A stretch of DNA of 64,000 nt, from positions 11,222,001 to 11,286,000 of the forward strand of contig CM082582.2 of assembly GCA_040954595.2 (NCBI GenBank), read 5' to 3'. The DNA is from Balanoglossus misakiensis (Eukaryota; Hemichordata). The notes beneath the pieces were generated by a model, which was not told where the DNA came from, did no database searches, and worked only from the letters and a program-made list of their open reading frames with translations. Positions 25,015-37,141 of this stretch are shown in pieces. The stretch's first letter is position 1, and the number at the start of each line of letters is the position of its first letter. A program made the position numbers and the translations under genes.

Positions 25015-28000
25015 CTGAAAAAGTTGTCGTGTACAGTTATTGACATTGATACAGAAATTGAGAGGGAGAGACAGAGACACTGACTTTTCATTTTGTTTTC
25101 AGGAACTGTTCGTTCAGGCGTGTGTATCATTCCTGAAGAGGAGAGCCCCACAAGTGTTGGGTGGCCTGATTGACAAGCCAGAAATAGGACCCAAAGCCGG
25201 ACAGTTACCACCGGAAACCATAGGAACCATGCTGGCCTGTATACAGGCGTGTGTAGGGTGAGTGGAAAAATCGGTTATGATAATTATACATTATTTTGTT
25301 ATAACTTGTATGTCATACTTTTATATCATATATCATCCTATCGTAGGTAGACATATGTTCTGTGTTTGCGATAGATGGATTATATACTTGGTGCCGAATA
25401 CAGCAGTCATTGTTAGAACACCATCCCCCAAATCATGAAAATATCTCTCTCCTAAGGTTTCACTTGAAACAAACTCTATTTTGGGTTATTTGCAGTTCTG
25501 TTCAGCAAGAGTTATCAGAGACCATTCTCACCATGGTAGCTAACTCAAGCGGCTTACTGAAAGCCAGGCAACCACCTCCAGGGGTGATACAGAATGTTAC
25601 CAAGACCACCCAGGCACCGGCCATCACTGGCTTCCCAGGAATCGGATCACAAGTGAGTGTAAGGCTCAATTTGTAATTAATGTGCCTAGTGTAAAATTGC
25701 TTTTCTCTATCTGCCGATGCTTCTATGTTTTCTAAGAGAGGAGGTTACTAGGGCAATCTCAAGGCCACTGCTTTTGACAGTCCTCGCCAGAGTTTATTGG
25801 GTTTCTTGAAAGTACCGGTAGTCACCTAAAAATGTTCTGTGTTTATTCCCTTCCAGCCAATGGACCCACTCAGCAGCATATCGTCGCTAAGCAGCCCAGG
25901 ATTGTCGGGTTTCCCTTCCCACTTGGGTGGCGGCGGTTCTCTGACCACACCACAGTCGCCCCAGAAGCAGTTCCCGGTGGGCAACACAGGGCTTTCATCT
26001 ATGTCATCACTCTCCAGTCAGCTGCCTTCAGCCTTCGGTGGTGGCGGTGAGTGCACAATAGTGTTTATGTGTATGTGTGTGGGCTTAGTGAGAGCAGTTA
26101 CAATAATAACTGAAGTATGCTGTGGTAATGTAATGTTAGTACATTTGAATTTGCTTCAGTGCAAGGGGTTGTCCATTTCACCTATCGCCTCTTCCTGTCA
26201 CAGGTGTGTCAACGCTTGGCAATAACATGATGGCGAGTGCCGGAGGAACAGATCCGTTCAAACTATCCCGGCCATCCAGCTTAGGGGGCTTGAGCACGTC
26301 CGCTGCTCAGGCATTTGCACAAGCAAGTGCCAAAACCACAACCACAGCTGCACTCAGACCAGGTGAGCTGGAACCAAAGAACTTTAGTAGTAAGTTCATT
26401 TTCATTTATTCCACTAGACTAGGGTGTGTGTGTGTGCACCTGCCCGCCACCCAGAGATCCTCATCCTCCCTGACAACCCCCCTGCAACAAAATGAATGAC
26501 AGTCAGTATCTCTTCGTCTGTCTGTCTGTCTCTCTCTCAATTTTTGCATCAGTCACAATTTTTATTTTTGCTCAGTAACGTCCAACTGATCACAAGCTGT
26601 TAGTACATGCAACAGTGCACGATTTTTTTGCCACAGGTGATTTATCCAACATATGGCCGGAGATGAACCAGACCTTCTCCAAGGAAATTGACGATGAAGC
26701 CAACAGCTACTTCCAGAAGATCTACAATCAGCCGCCGGAACCTACCATGTCTGTTGACGAGGTCTTGGACATGCTCAAGAGGTTTAAAGACTCCCCCGTC
26801 AAGAAAGAAAGGGTAAGCTTGCTGTAGCTGTTACAGAAATGTTTATTTTCACAAAATTCTAGTTTTCAAAGGGAGAATAGTGAAATGGTATACTGAATAT
26901 ACAGCGATTTATTTTCTTTGGAAATTAAAAATACTAGAGGGAAATTAATGGTGACTTTCTGACTTTTTTTTTTGACAGGAGGTGTTTCTGTGCATGCTTC
27001 GTAACCTGTTTGAAGAGTACAGGTTTTTCCCCCAGTATCCGGACAGAGAATTACATATCACTGCCTGTTTGTTTGGTGGAATTGTTGAACAAGGCCTTGT
27101 CACGTAAGTCACTTTCCTGGTTGTAAAAATGTGTGTTGTGTTGAATTTGCGAGTTTCTGATACATATGATAGGCAGTGATTAAGCCAACTTTCAAAGATG
27201 TCCATTCCTTTGATCAATGCACAGGTACATGGCACTGGGCATTGCACTCCGCTATGTCCTGGAAGCACTGCGCAAGCCCCACGGAAGCAAGATGTATTAT
27301 TTTGGCATAGCATCCCTGGATAGGTTCAAGACCAGGCTCAAAGACTACCCCCAGTATTGTCAGCATCTAGCATCAATACCGCATTTCAGCCAGTTTCCAG
27401 AAAATCTTGTTGAGGTAATGTAAAAATGTCTATTGTTACCTGTGTTGAATTCTAAACCTGTTAGTGGTATTCATGTTTTAGCCATTAACGCCGTTTTACT
27501 GGGAAAAAAGAAACAATTACTGTGAAACAAGATCAGGACAAAAGCCAATTTTGAATTTGGTTACTGAGATGTACATAGGTGTATTCCATTTACGCTATGT
27601 TGAAAAGATTGGGTGTCTTTCGCACAGTTGTGTGACTTTCTCCCTTTTTGTTTGTCTCAACAGCATGTTCAGTATGGGCAGCAGTCGAGGGAGCCACCGG
27701 CAAGAGTTCCGACGACTCCAACGCCGACGACCACAACAGCACCAATCCTGACGGCACCAGCTGCGGCCAAAACAACAGCGACTACAACCACCACGACTGC
27801 CACTACAACAGCGACACCGACAACAAAGGCGGTCAGTAAAACCACAACAGCAATCAAAGGAACGAGGGAGGTCCCGGTAAGTGTCATGTTGTTACTCAGA
27901 ATCATCGCTAAAACCAAATTGAAAGAATGTATGGTTTTAATCAGACAGCTCTGATTGTGATTTCTAAGTGATGAGTAAACACCCCCCCCCCCCACTTGCT

Positions 28001-31000
28001 TGTCTCCAGTCTGACAGATGATCTTTATTTTTCAACTTCCAGCCTTCCATCGCAAGTACAACCAACATTGATACTTTGCTGACGAATGCACCATTGGAGG
28101 AGAATCCAGAACCACCGGAGGCAATGCAAGATAAAATTTTCTTCATATTCAATAACTTGTCTCAGTCCAACTTACAGCAGAAGGTAAGACATATGAGGAC
28201 GATCTTTTTGAATTTACTATTGTTGCCATTATAGTGTTGGCGATTGTTTTACAATACCTTCTGTTGACTTTCAAACACAGTGTGACGAACTGAAGGACAT
28301 CATCACTGAGGAATACCTGCCGTGGGTTGCCCAGTATCTGGTGCAGAAGAGGGCCAGCATAGAGCCTAACTTCCACATGCTGTACGCCAACTATCTGGAG
28401 GTTCTGAAGATGAACAAGTGCATCGACATGGTCCTGAAGGAAACCTACAGGAACATCAAGGTGGTGAGTTTTATTGTCTCCCGCCACGCATGGTCATTTG
28501 GGAAGTCGCTCATGGCATTCGCTGTAATTCTTAAAATATCCATGTGCATTGCACACTTCATGCTGCTTTGGAGAATCCATCAATCGTGCCATGCAGCTGT
28601 ACTTTAGTGACTAACATTGCATGCTACATGTAACAGATCATAACACTTCATTGCTTCGCCTGTATCAGCTAACCATCCATGATTAGCAGAGGCATTTTTA
28701 TATGACTTCGGAAATTGCTCTTCAATTTGTCAGCAGTTTAACTTGACCTGTCCTATCTGCTGGGTTATGTGCCCTTTACAAATGACGATAGTGATTCATG
28801 TCACGTGACTTACACTGTGTTCCTCATTGTCATTCTGTGCCAGGTGCTGCTGAACTCCAACAAGAGCAGTGCCAACTACTCTGACCGAACCATACTGAAG
28901 AACCTGGGTCACTGGTTAGGCATGCTCACCCTCTACAAGAACAAACCCATCCTACAGATAGTAAGTGTGACTTTTCGGATTATACTTTTGGGTGCTGTAC
29001 ATTGTGATCCTTGCTGTAGAGAACTTCCACTAATTCCTTGTGTCCTTTTCCCCCCAGGATTTGGATTTGAAATCTCTGCTTCTTGAAGCATTTTTCAAAG
29101 GCCAGCAAGAGCTGTTGTATGTGGTTCCGTTTGTGGCAAAAGTGTTGGAATCCTGTGCCAAGAGTAAGGTGTTCAAGCCACCCAACCCATGGACGATGGG
29201 TATCATGAATGTGATGGCAGAGATGCATAAGGAACATGATCTGAAGGTGTGTTGAAGTCTTGATTGTAGACAGTTTTTTGAGCTGAAATTGTCCATTCTT
29301 AATTACCAAAGTCTGTACCTGAGACTATCCATACGTGATGTCTGAACATCGATTTGGAGAAATGTACGAAAATGATGAGAACTTCATTTCAGTCTGATGT
29401 TTGGTTCATCCAAACTTATGCAGACAATGAGGCTTACTTTCTGATCCGTACTAATGTTCACATCTGATTGATGACTGTGTGTACTGGTAGTGTCTAAAAA
29501 GAAGGTCGAATAAAGCTAGTGTAATGTTTGACTGAAATAATATGTGACCTGATAACTAATCTACCCTTCTCGTGTTCACAGCTCAATCTCAAGTTTGAAA
29601 TAGAAGTTTTGTGCAAGACCCTCAATCTGGATATCAATGTAAGTGCAGACATTTTCATGCCGTTTGTAAGTTTTGAGGATAGTGTGTGGAGATGAAGAAA
29701 ATTTTACATAAGTCTGAAGTTTAGTTTTTATCTAAACTTGAATGTAGACACATGAGGCTTACTTTCAGATCCAAACAAAACACTTTTTAATGGGTGGATG
29801 CTTGGCATTTTTCGTCCCTGTGAAGAAAGAAAAATCAAAGTTTTGTTTATTTTCCAGGATTTGCAGCCGGGAAGCATTCTCCAGGATGCAGAGAGGCTCA
29901 CAAAACTCCAAGAACAGCTCATGTCCCCAGAAGCGAAAGCGGAAGACGTCATCATCACCACGACGGCCACGGCAGCTATCACTACGCCAGCTGAGACAAC
30001 CACCATGGCTGTTCCTACAACCACCACTACGACCACCACAGCCAGCACGCCGGCACCTCCACAGCCACAGTTCAGTTTCCACGATCTGAATGTGACGTCA
30101 CTCGCAGGGTTGGCACCTCACATTGCAGTCAACAATCAGATTGCATTGTTCCAAGCCAACTTGGCCATGAGGCAGTGTGTTCGACCATCAGTGGAGCGGG
30201 CTGTTCAGGAACTGGTGCATCCTGTGGTTGAAAGGTCCATCAAGATAGCCATGACAACATGTGAACAGATTGTGAAAAAGGTTAGGTGATGTGACTTGGG
30301 AGAAAAAGTCCATTCCTTTTTGAAATTGCCGTTGAATGGCACCCTGGAATAACTAGAAAAAATACCTCTCATTGTCTCTTTCAGGACTTCGCTCTGGACC
30401 CTGAGGAGTCTCGCATGCGTGCTGCAGCCCATCACATGGTGCGCAACCTGACAGCTGGTATGGCCATGATCACCTGCAGAGAACCTCTCATGGTCAGCAT
30501 TAGCAACAACTTCAAAAACAACTGCCTGACTACACTCAAGGTAGGCATGTGTGTACTGTGCAGTGTCTGTAGAGTAAGTCTGTGGTCAGTTGTATGGCAC
30601 AACAGATATCCCAACTCACCAGTGTAATTTTCAGTGACCTGTGCTGTTAATTTCACCACTTATCCCAGTCATCTCGTCTTCCAGGGTGCAACTCCACAGC
30701 AGAAGGAGATGATCGAGCAGGCTGCCACGGTTGTTGCCACGGAGAATGTGGAACTAGCATGTGCTTTCATTCAAAAGTGTGCGGTTGAGAAAGCGGTGCC
30801 AGAAATGGACAAGAGGCTGGCAACGGTGAGTGGAATGTTTTCTGGGAACTTGTCACATTTCGTTGCTGTTCAGTGTCACCATTAATATAATTTAAAGACT
30901 TTGAAAATTTTATTGTGTTCCCAGTACATTATTTACTGATTTCTGTGGTTGGTGTGTTTGCTTCACAGGAGTTTGATCTGAGAAAGCATGCAAGAAATGA

Positions 31001-34000
31001 AGGAAGACGTTACTGTGACCCGGTTGTCTTGACATATCAAGCTGAGAGAATGCCAGAACAAATCAGACTGAAGGTGAGGTTTTTCACAGAATAGATGTGA
31101 CTTCTGCAGGTTGCAGAAGGGATGTCATGGAAACTACCGAATGCGGTGCCTCTCAAAGATTCTCTTCTGAAAGACAATGACCCTTATTCACAGCCCTGAT
31201 TATTATAAAATCTCTCGTTTCATGCTGTTTAGGTTGGTGGCGTGACACCCAACCAAACTGCCGTCTACGAAGAGTTTGCCCGCAATATCCCCGGATTCCT
31301 TCCGACCAATGACGCCAGTCAGCCAACGGGTTTCTTAGCGAAACCCATGCAGGTAACAGCAAAGGTAGCAGGAGTTATCCAACCTTTCTTTCATTGTGTG
31401 CCTCCCCTGAGTCGGAGGTTGCTGTGAAATGGCTGTGTTTCTGCATAGGAGTCGCGTGTTGTATGCAACATTGCATATATCCCCAAAATGTGTTTATTAT
31501 TTTGATTTCAACATCCCTTCTCCCAGTCCTTGTATTTTGTCCTGATGCTATTGTCAGCTTTCTTTTTTAGCTAGATCACATTGGTGGCTTTTTAATTTCT
31601 TTTGTTCAAAGCTTGTGTTGTTCCAAGCCAAGCGTCAAAATTGTGAGTTTCTCCCCGCAATCCCCCCCCCCCCCAAAAGTGTAGCTTTGTCATTGCCAGC
31701 AGTGTGCTTGTGATGCAATATGTTATTCCCAGTTTGTAGCAATTACAATGTCTGTCATGCTGTGGATACTGCAGAGCTCATTGGAATCAGATGCAACATT
31801 GCTTTATCACAGATGCTACAGCCAATGTATGTTCACATAAGTGAGTTATTGATGTGGACAATACCAGTACATGTAGGTTTCTGTGGTAAGGCAAAGAAGT
31901 CTGTTTCCAATGTTTGTCATCTCTGCAACCTGCATCACGGCAGACAGAAAGGTGATCCTATCTCCTATGTGGCGCATGGCTTATTGCAGAGGTTTGGTAA
32001 CTTTTACTAACCACATTTTCATTTATTTATTTTTAATCCTGGTGTTTTGTGTGCAGCATTTTTTCGTGTGTGAATTGCCAAGTGTGTCAGCATTGCCAAT
32101 ATGTCTTTTGCTGAATTTACACATATCTGTGATTTCCAATCAAATAGCTACAAAAATCATGACATGTATCTAACTGAGAACATGCACATTCAGTGAGATG
32201 ACTGTGTTGCTATATGTCATACACTGACCTCTTGTTTTGTGAGAACCAAATTTCAGTGCATACGAGTTCATTGATGTCAGAGAATTTCTAATTAACCACA
32301 ATGACACGATTATCCCCTGTAGTCATATGCTACTGATGAGATCACCCAGATCTACGACAAATGTGCTGCCGACATCGAACAGTATATACACGCTGCTGTA
32401 GCGCCCCCTAACAGCCCACTTGTGCAAGCGATGCACAGTCTACTGGAAGCGGTTCTGCTGGCCAGAAACTCCAGGGAGATAGTCACAGCCCTTGCACTCT
32501 TGCAGAAAGTAAGTACCTGGACATACAGCATGTCTATGTACAATGATGGAAAGATACTGTAATAGTTCTGGCAGTTGTCCATGCATCTGCGATTGTCGAA
32601 GCCCTGTAAGCATGAATACAGACACCGTAACAAGTTCACCTTCAAAGTGTATTTGCTGTATTTTTATTGCAGGCTGTTGAGGGACTGTTGGAGGGTTTGA
32701 ACCCTCAGATGGCAACTGACCCTGACCTGACAATCAGGTTCCGAGACTGTCACCTTTTAGTGCTCAAAGCTTTACAAGACCACAGGGCTTACGGGCCACA
32801 ATGGACCAACAAGCAGGTGACAAGGTGAGCTTCACATTACTAGATAATGTTCAGACTATGATTGTGTGTCTGAGTTTGTGACATGTTGTGCACCAGTTCC
32901 TGTAAGAAGATGAAAACTGAATTGTACTGAAGTTGTGGGTTTGTTTTCATGTACAGGGTGCTGTGTGAAACCCGAACGGATAGCAAGTACAACATAGAGG
33001 CTGTGGACTGTCTGATGAGAAACCATCTTGTGAATTTACAAGCATATGACATGCACCTAGCACAGGTGAGTCGATAATGTGTTTTGCATATTGAGAAAGC
33101 CAGGTGTAAAAGGGGGATTGTGGGTTGATATTCAATGTTGGATGATTGTCAGTTAAGTGCTCACTTTGATGTGTTTGATATTTTCAGTCGTTGGAGAATG
33201 GTTTGAATTTCCTAGCCGTGGCATTTGCAATGCAGCTTGTCAAGTATTACCTGATTGATGAGAAGATGAGTAACGTGTGCAATGAAGCGGATCTCTTCAA
33301 CACCTTGCAGACGCTTGTCAGGATTGCCTCACATTCAGCCAATCCTCCTGAAGGGTAAGGCAAAGCAATATGTTCTCTTGAAATGGATATATTTGTGAAT
33401 TGTTATGCAGCCAGTTATGGTGTCACCAAATGCCCTGGTAGATCATCAAAAAAAATATGCTGAAATTGTTGTTGCTTTCACCAACACAGCCTAACCCAGC
33501 TGGTGGACTTGATACGACAGAACCACGACACTGCCTTCATAGACAAAGCACCAGGTGGTCCAACCTCCATGATGCATTCGGGCATTTCCCAGGCAAGGGA
33601 GTTTGATGACCCTCCGGGTCTGCGGGAGAAGACCGAGTTCCTGCTCAGGGAATGGGTCAATATGTATCATTCGCCAGCTGCAGGGAAAGATAGTACTAAA
33701 GCGTTTTCAGCTTTTGTCGGACAGGTATGGATTTGCCTTGATCCTTCTTCAGTGTTGTGGCGTCAATTTCTTAGTTTGTATATTTCGTCAGTCCCTTATC
33801 AGTGACAGTGAAATCACATAGCAAAAGTTTATTTATTTCTCCTTCATTGCTCTCTTGTCTATAGATGCACCAGCAGGGAATCTTGAAGACAGACGACTTG
33901 ATCACCAGGTTCTTCCGTCTCTGCACCGAGATGTGTGTCGAGTTGTGTTACAGAGCTTTAGCAGAGCAGTCTGCCCACAACCCTACCTTAATCCGTGCCA

Positions 34001-37000
34001 AATGTTTCCACACCCTCGATGCTTTTGTCAGGTTGATAGCGTTACTGGTCAAACACTCTGGTGATGCCACCAACACTGTAACCAAGATCAACCTCCTTAA
34101 TAAGGTCAGTTGGTTTGTGCATATTTAGTGAGTTAAGGGGTCACTTGCACTTTCACTTTTATCTATCTGTAGTTTTAGATGGGTTTGGTTCAATTGGTAT
34201 AGCTGATCTGGGATGTTAACAGCCATGTATTGTGTTGTGTATAACTTTATCTTATTCAAGTTATTATGTCATTGAGTGTCACTTTCATGAGAATCTGGTG
34301 AATATTAAATTTTTTTGGCATATTTGATACTTCTCAAACCATGCAATTTTTCGCATCATTCTGTGTACATCTGGACGTGATGAAATTCATGACACAAGAT
34401 CTGAATTTTCTGTGTTGCTCATGTTACCGTTTTCTGATCCAGAAATCTTCCAAGAAAATTGCTGGCTCAACAGAACACATACTGCGGCAAAGCCAAAAAT
34501 TAAATAGCTCACACTTCACTCTTTTTTCTATGCACACAAAACCTCAGTGGTTTTTGCTTCTTTCGCAGGTGCTTGGTATCGTGGCTGGTGTGCTGCTTCA
34601 AGACCACGAGACCAGACACACTGATTTCCAACAACTGCCTTACCATCGTATTTTCATCATGCTGCTCCTGGAACTCAATGCACCTGAACATGTACTGGAG
34701 AGTATCAACTACCAAGTACTAACTGCTTTCTGGTAAGTAGTACTATACCTATTCCATTAAGCCACAGGAGCATACTTTCGGCCAATCAAGTCAACAAATA
34801 ATGTATTTGTTGGTATTGAACTGTGATGAAATGAGCAAAAAGTAGAACACTTTTCATGTGAAATCGTTCTCTCTTGCAGTAATGCCTTCCATGTGCTGCG
34901 CCCCAGCAAAGCACCGGGCTTTGCCTACTCCTGGTTGGAACTCATATCACACAGGATATTCATCGCAAGAATGCTAGCAATACTACCCCAGCAGAAGGTA
35001 AACACCCTTGATTGTGTTCTTTCAATAGGGCAGTGCTTAGTGGCAAATGGGGTCTTATGCGGTGAAATTACATTCACCCAAAATCTTTTCATGAGTTCAT
35101 GTCAATACACAAGACATCAATTACAAAAATTAAACTTCATTGGCTGTATTATTTCAGGGTTGGCCAATGTACGCCCAGCTGTTGATCGATCTGTTCAAGT
35201 TCCTGGCACCATTCCTCAGAAATGCTGAGCTGGCGAAACATACTACATTACTGTACAAGGTGAGTTTCCCAGAATCTGTCATTTATTTGACATCGTAGAA
35301 TGGCACTTGCAATGAAATAACACATGCGGACAGTGTTTGCCAATTCGCCCGAGAGAAGAGAGAGACATGGCTCGATTCACCAAACATTCATTCTAATCGA
35401 TTTTGTTCTTACCACTCCAGGGTACTCTACGTGTGCTACTGGTCCTACTCCACGACTTCCCGGAATTCCTCTGTGACTACCACTATGGGTTCTGCGACGT
35501 CATCCCACCAAACTGCATCCAGATGCGCAATCTGATTCTCAGTGCTTTCCCAAGGAACATGCGGCTTCCCGATCCCTTCACTCCAAACCTCAAGGTGGAC
35601 ATGCTGAGCGAGATTGCTCACCCGCCCCGTATCCTCACAAACTTTGCTGCCATGATACAGCCTGCGTCTTTCAAGAAGGTAAGTCAACCACCACAATGGT
35701 ATACACACATTTTCTAGCCAGGAGGGCAATAGCATACAGCTGTCTACTCGATGGAATGTGATGAAATTCATGACACAGGATCTGAATATTCTCTGTGGCT
35801 CATGTTACCGTTTTCTGATCCAGAACTACAATTGTTGTGTGGACATGCTCATCTTTTTCCTAAGTTGATTTTAAATAGTGCCATCTGTTTGTCTTCCACA
35901 GGATCTTGATTCCTATCTCAAAACCCGGTCGCCGGTAACATTCTTGTCGGAGTTACGAAGTCACCTCCAAGTGTCGCACGAACCCGGTGTGAGGTACAAC
36001 ATACCCCTCATGAACGCACTGGTCCTCTACGTCGGATCACAAGCCATCGCTTACATCCACAGTAAAGGAAGCACACCCTCTATGAGTACAATAACGCATT
36101 CGTCACACATGGATATATTCCAGAACCTTGCAGTTGACCTTGACACAGAAGGTGAGCATTTGGATCTGAGAGCATCAACAGTAGTAGCTGACTTAGTTTT
36201 GGATCATTTTGCAATCTAAAATGTGTGCTAACTTAAAAGATAGGTGTGTGAGATTTTACACTCTGGACATGATGATATTTATGACACAGGATCTGAATAT
36301 TCTCTGTGGCTTATGTTACCGTTTTCTGATCCAGAACTTTTTTGTAGACTTGCGCATCGTTTTGCTATCTTGCTGAGTGAAACCAGTGACTCCTTGGCTT
36401 GTGTGAACTGCATCCAATGAGGTTCATTTTGTTCTTTCATTTCAGGTCGCTACTTATTCCTTAACGCAATAGCCAATCAGCTGAGGTATCCCAACAGTCA
36501 CACGCACTATTTCAGCTGTACTCTGCTGTACTTGTTTGCTGAAACCAATACCGAAGCTATTCAGGAACAAATAACCAGGTATAATTCACCACTCTGTGAA
36601 GTTTTGATATGTAAAAGCCACTTGCCAAGTGAAGGATTTTTTCTCGTCGAATGTACTGATAATCTGTTGTAAATGGAATTTTCTGTGTCAATGCATTCAC
36701 AAATTAAATGCAATGTGTTTTTACTTTGATTTTTCAGGGTATTATTAGAGCGTCTCATAGTCAACAGGCCTCACCCGTGGGGTTTACTCATCACATTCAT
36801 AGAGCTCATCAAGAATCCAAACTTCAAATTCTGGAGCCATGAGTTTGTCCACTGTGCACCTGAAATCGAAAAGTAAGTGTGTGTATGTTTGGTTGAAAGC
36901 GCATTGTTTTTGAAAATATAATTACTGAAAAGATGCTGTCACCCTGTAAGATTTAATCCCTTACCTTGTATGTCAGTTAGCGGATGTACTTTGTGTGAGG

Positions 37001-37141
37001 CTTCGTCTTTCCATCTGATTGATGAAATATTTTTTTTTCTCAAACCCTTTCAGGTTGTTTGAATCTGTGGCGCGTAGCTGTATGCAACAGAAGCAAGGGC
37101 AAGCACTGACCAGAGAAACAGCAGAAGCACCGGCTTCGTAA
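20135..37141 (+). CDS. CNOT1: CCR4-NOT complex scaffold subunit CNOT1, complete, 45 exons
   Basis: CNOT1 is the scaffold of the CCR4-NOT deadenylase; the product is 2,386 residues (human about 2,376). Exons: 20135-20236, 20936-21043, 21289-21387, 21736-21859, 22079-22135, 22271-22417, 22793-22905, 23104-23286, 23426-23707, 23903-24030, 24125-24257, 24435-24542, 24721-24966, 25103-25257, 25496-25652, 25857-26046, 26204-26362, 26637-26812, 26979-27103, 27225-27414, 27664-27876, 28043-28183, 28281-28460, 28844-28960, 29058-29246, 29582-29638, 29858-30280, 30385-30540, 30685-30825, 30969-31073, 31233-31352, 32323-32508, 32673-32824, 32957-33065, 33188-33354, 33490-33724, 33865-34104, 34569-34732, 34880-34997, 35158-35259, 35421-35678, 35902-36151, 36446-36578, 36738-36872, 37054-37141. 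Near-identical blocks include [32 protein letters not shown] and [14 protein letters not shown]-terminal HEAT repeats, the MIF4G deadenylase-binding domain (from about residue 1066), DUF3819 and the C-terminal NOT module are all present. Linkers in exons 21 and 27 are Thr-rich. Confidence 0.97.
24984..25013 (+). repeat. (ATG)10 microsatellite in CNOT1 intron 13
   Basis: This is a perfect trinucleotide run of ten units shortly after the exon 13 donor. Confidence 0.95.
29364..29451 (+). ncRNA. Box C/D snoRNA candidate, family 2 copy 1 (CNOT1 intron 25)
   Basis: The features in order are terminal stem GTACG (29364-29368), C box ATGATGA (29372-29378), D' box CTGA (29394-29397), an internal hairpin GTTTGG/CCAAAC (29399-29404 with 29410-29415), a C'-like ATGAGG, D box CTGA (29441-29444) and closing stem CGTAC (29447-29451). 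It lies 130 bases before the next acceptor, on the sense strand, as usual for intron-encoded snoRNAs. A related sequence lies in the next intron. The RNA target is not known to me. Confidence 0.6.
29681..29775 (+). ncRNA. Box C/D snoRNA-like paralogue, family 2 copy 2, partly degenerate (CNOT1 intron 26)
   Basis: It aligns with the intron 25 candidate over its whole length: D' box GTCTGAAG at 29712-29719, hairpin AGTTTAG/CTAAACT (29718-29724 with 29732-29738) and the segment CATGAGGCTTACTTT before the D position. The hairpin differs from copy 1 by paired changes. The C box reads GAGATGA and the D box CAGA, both off consensus, so this copy may be decaying or non-functional. Confidence 0.45.
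31353..32322 (+). other. CNOT1 intron 31, longest late intron
   Basis: This 970-base intron has no coding exon. It includes a 13-base C tract near 31662. Human CNOT1 introns host H/ACA snoRNAs (SNORA46 and SNORA50), so this intron is a place to search for one, but I could not establish a two-hairpin H/ACA fold by eye. Confidence 0.4.
34370..34443 (+). ncRNA. Box C/D snoRNA candidate, family 1 copy A (CNOT1 intron 37)
   Basis: The terminal stem TCTGGA (34370-34375) pairs with TCCAGA (34438-34443). The C box GTGATGA lies at 34377-34383, D' box CTGA at 34401-34404 and D box CTGA at 34434-34437. The region before D, ATGTTACCGTTTT, is identical in the other two copies. It lies about 125 bases upstream of the exon 38 acceptor on the sense strand. 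Confidence 0.75.
35752..35822 (+). ncRNA. Box C/D snoRNA candidate, family 1 copy B (CNOT1 intron 41)
   Basis: Stem TGGA (35752-35755) pairs with TCCA (35819-35822). C box GTGATGA is at 35758-35764, D' box CTGA at 35782-35785 and D box CTGA at 35815-35818. The body is nearly identical to copies A and C, while the flanking intron sequence is unrelated, so the conserved unit is the snoRNA itself. Confidence 0.75.
36262..36335 (+). ncRNA. Box C/D snoRNA candidate, family 1 copy C (CNOT1 intron 42)
   Basis: Stem TCTGGA (36262-36267) pairs with TCCAGA (36330-36335). C box ATGATGA is at 36269-36275, D' box CTGA at 36293-36296 and D box CTGA at 36326-36329. The acceptor of exon 43 is about 110 bases downstream. 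The 13 bases before the D box are the same as in copies A and B. Confidence 0.75.

Noticed and set aside
27664-27876. Thr-rich low-complexity exon 21 of CNOT1 as a separate mucin-like or repeat gene
   Set aside because: Splice sites and phase join it to flanking CNOT1 exons, and vertebrate CNOT1 also has a Thr-rich linker here.
31735-31820. TGTAGC...GCTACA stem in CNOT1 intron 31 as an H/ACA snoRNA hairpin
   Set aside because: Only an outer 6-bp stem is visible. I could not place H and ACA boxes or a second hairpin. A covariance-model search for H/ACA RNAs in this intron would decide.
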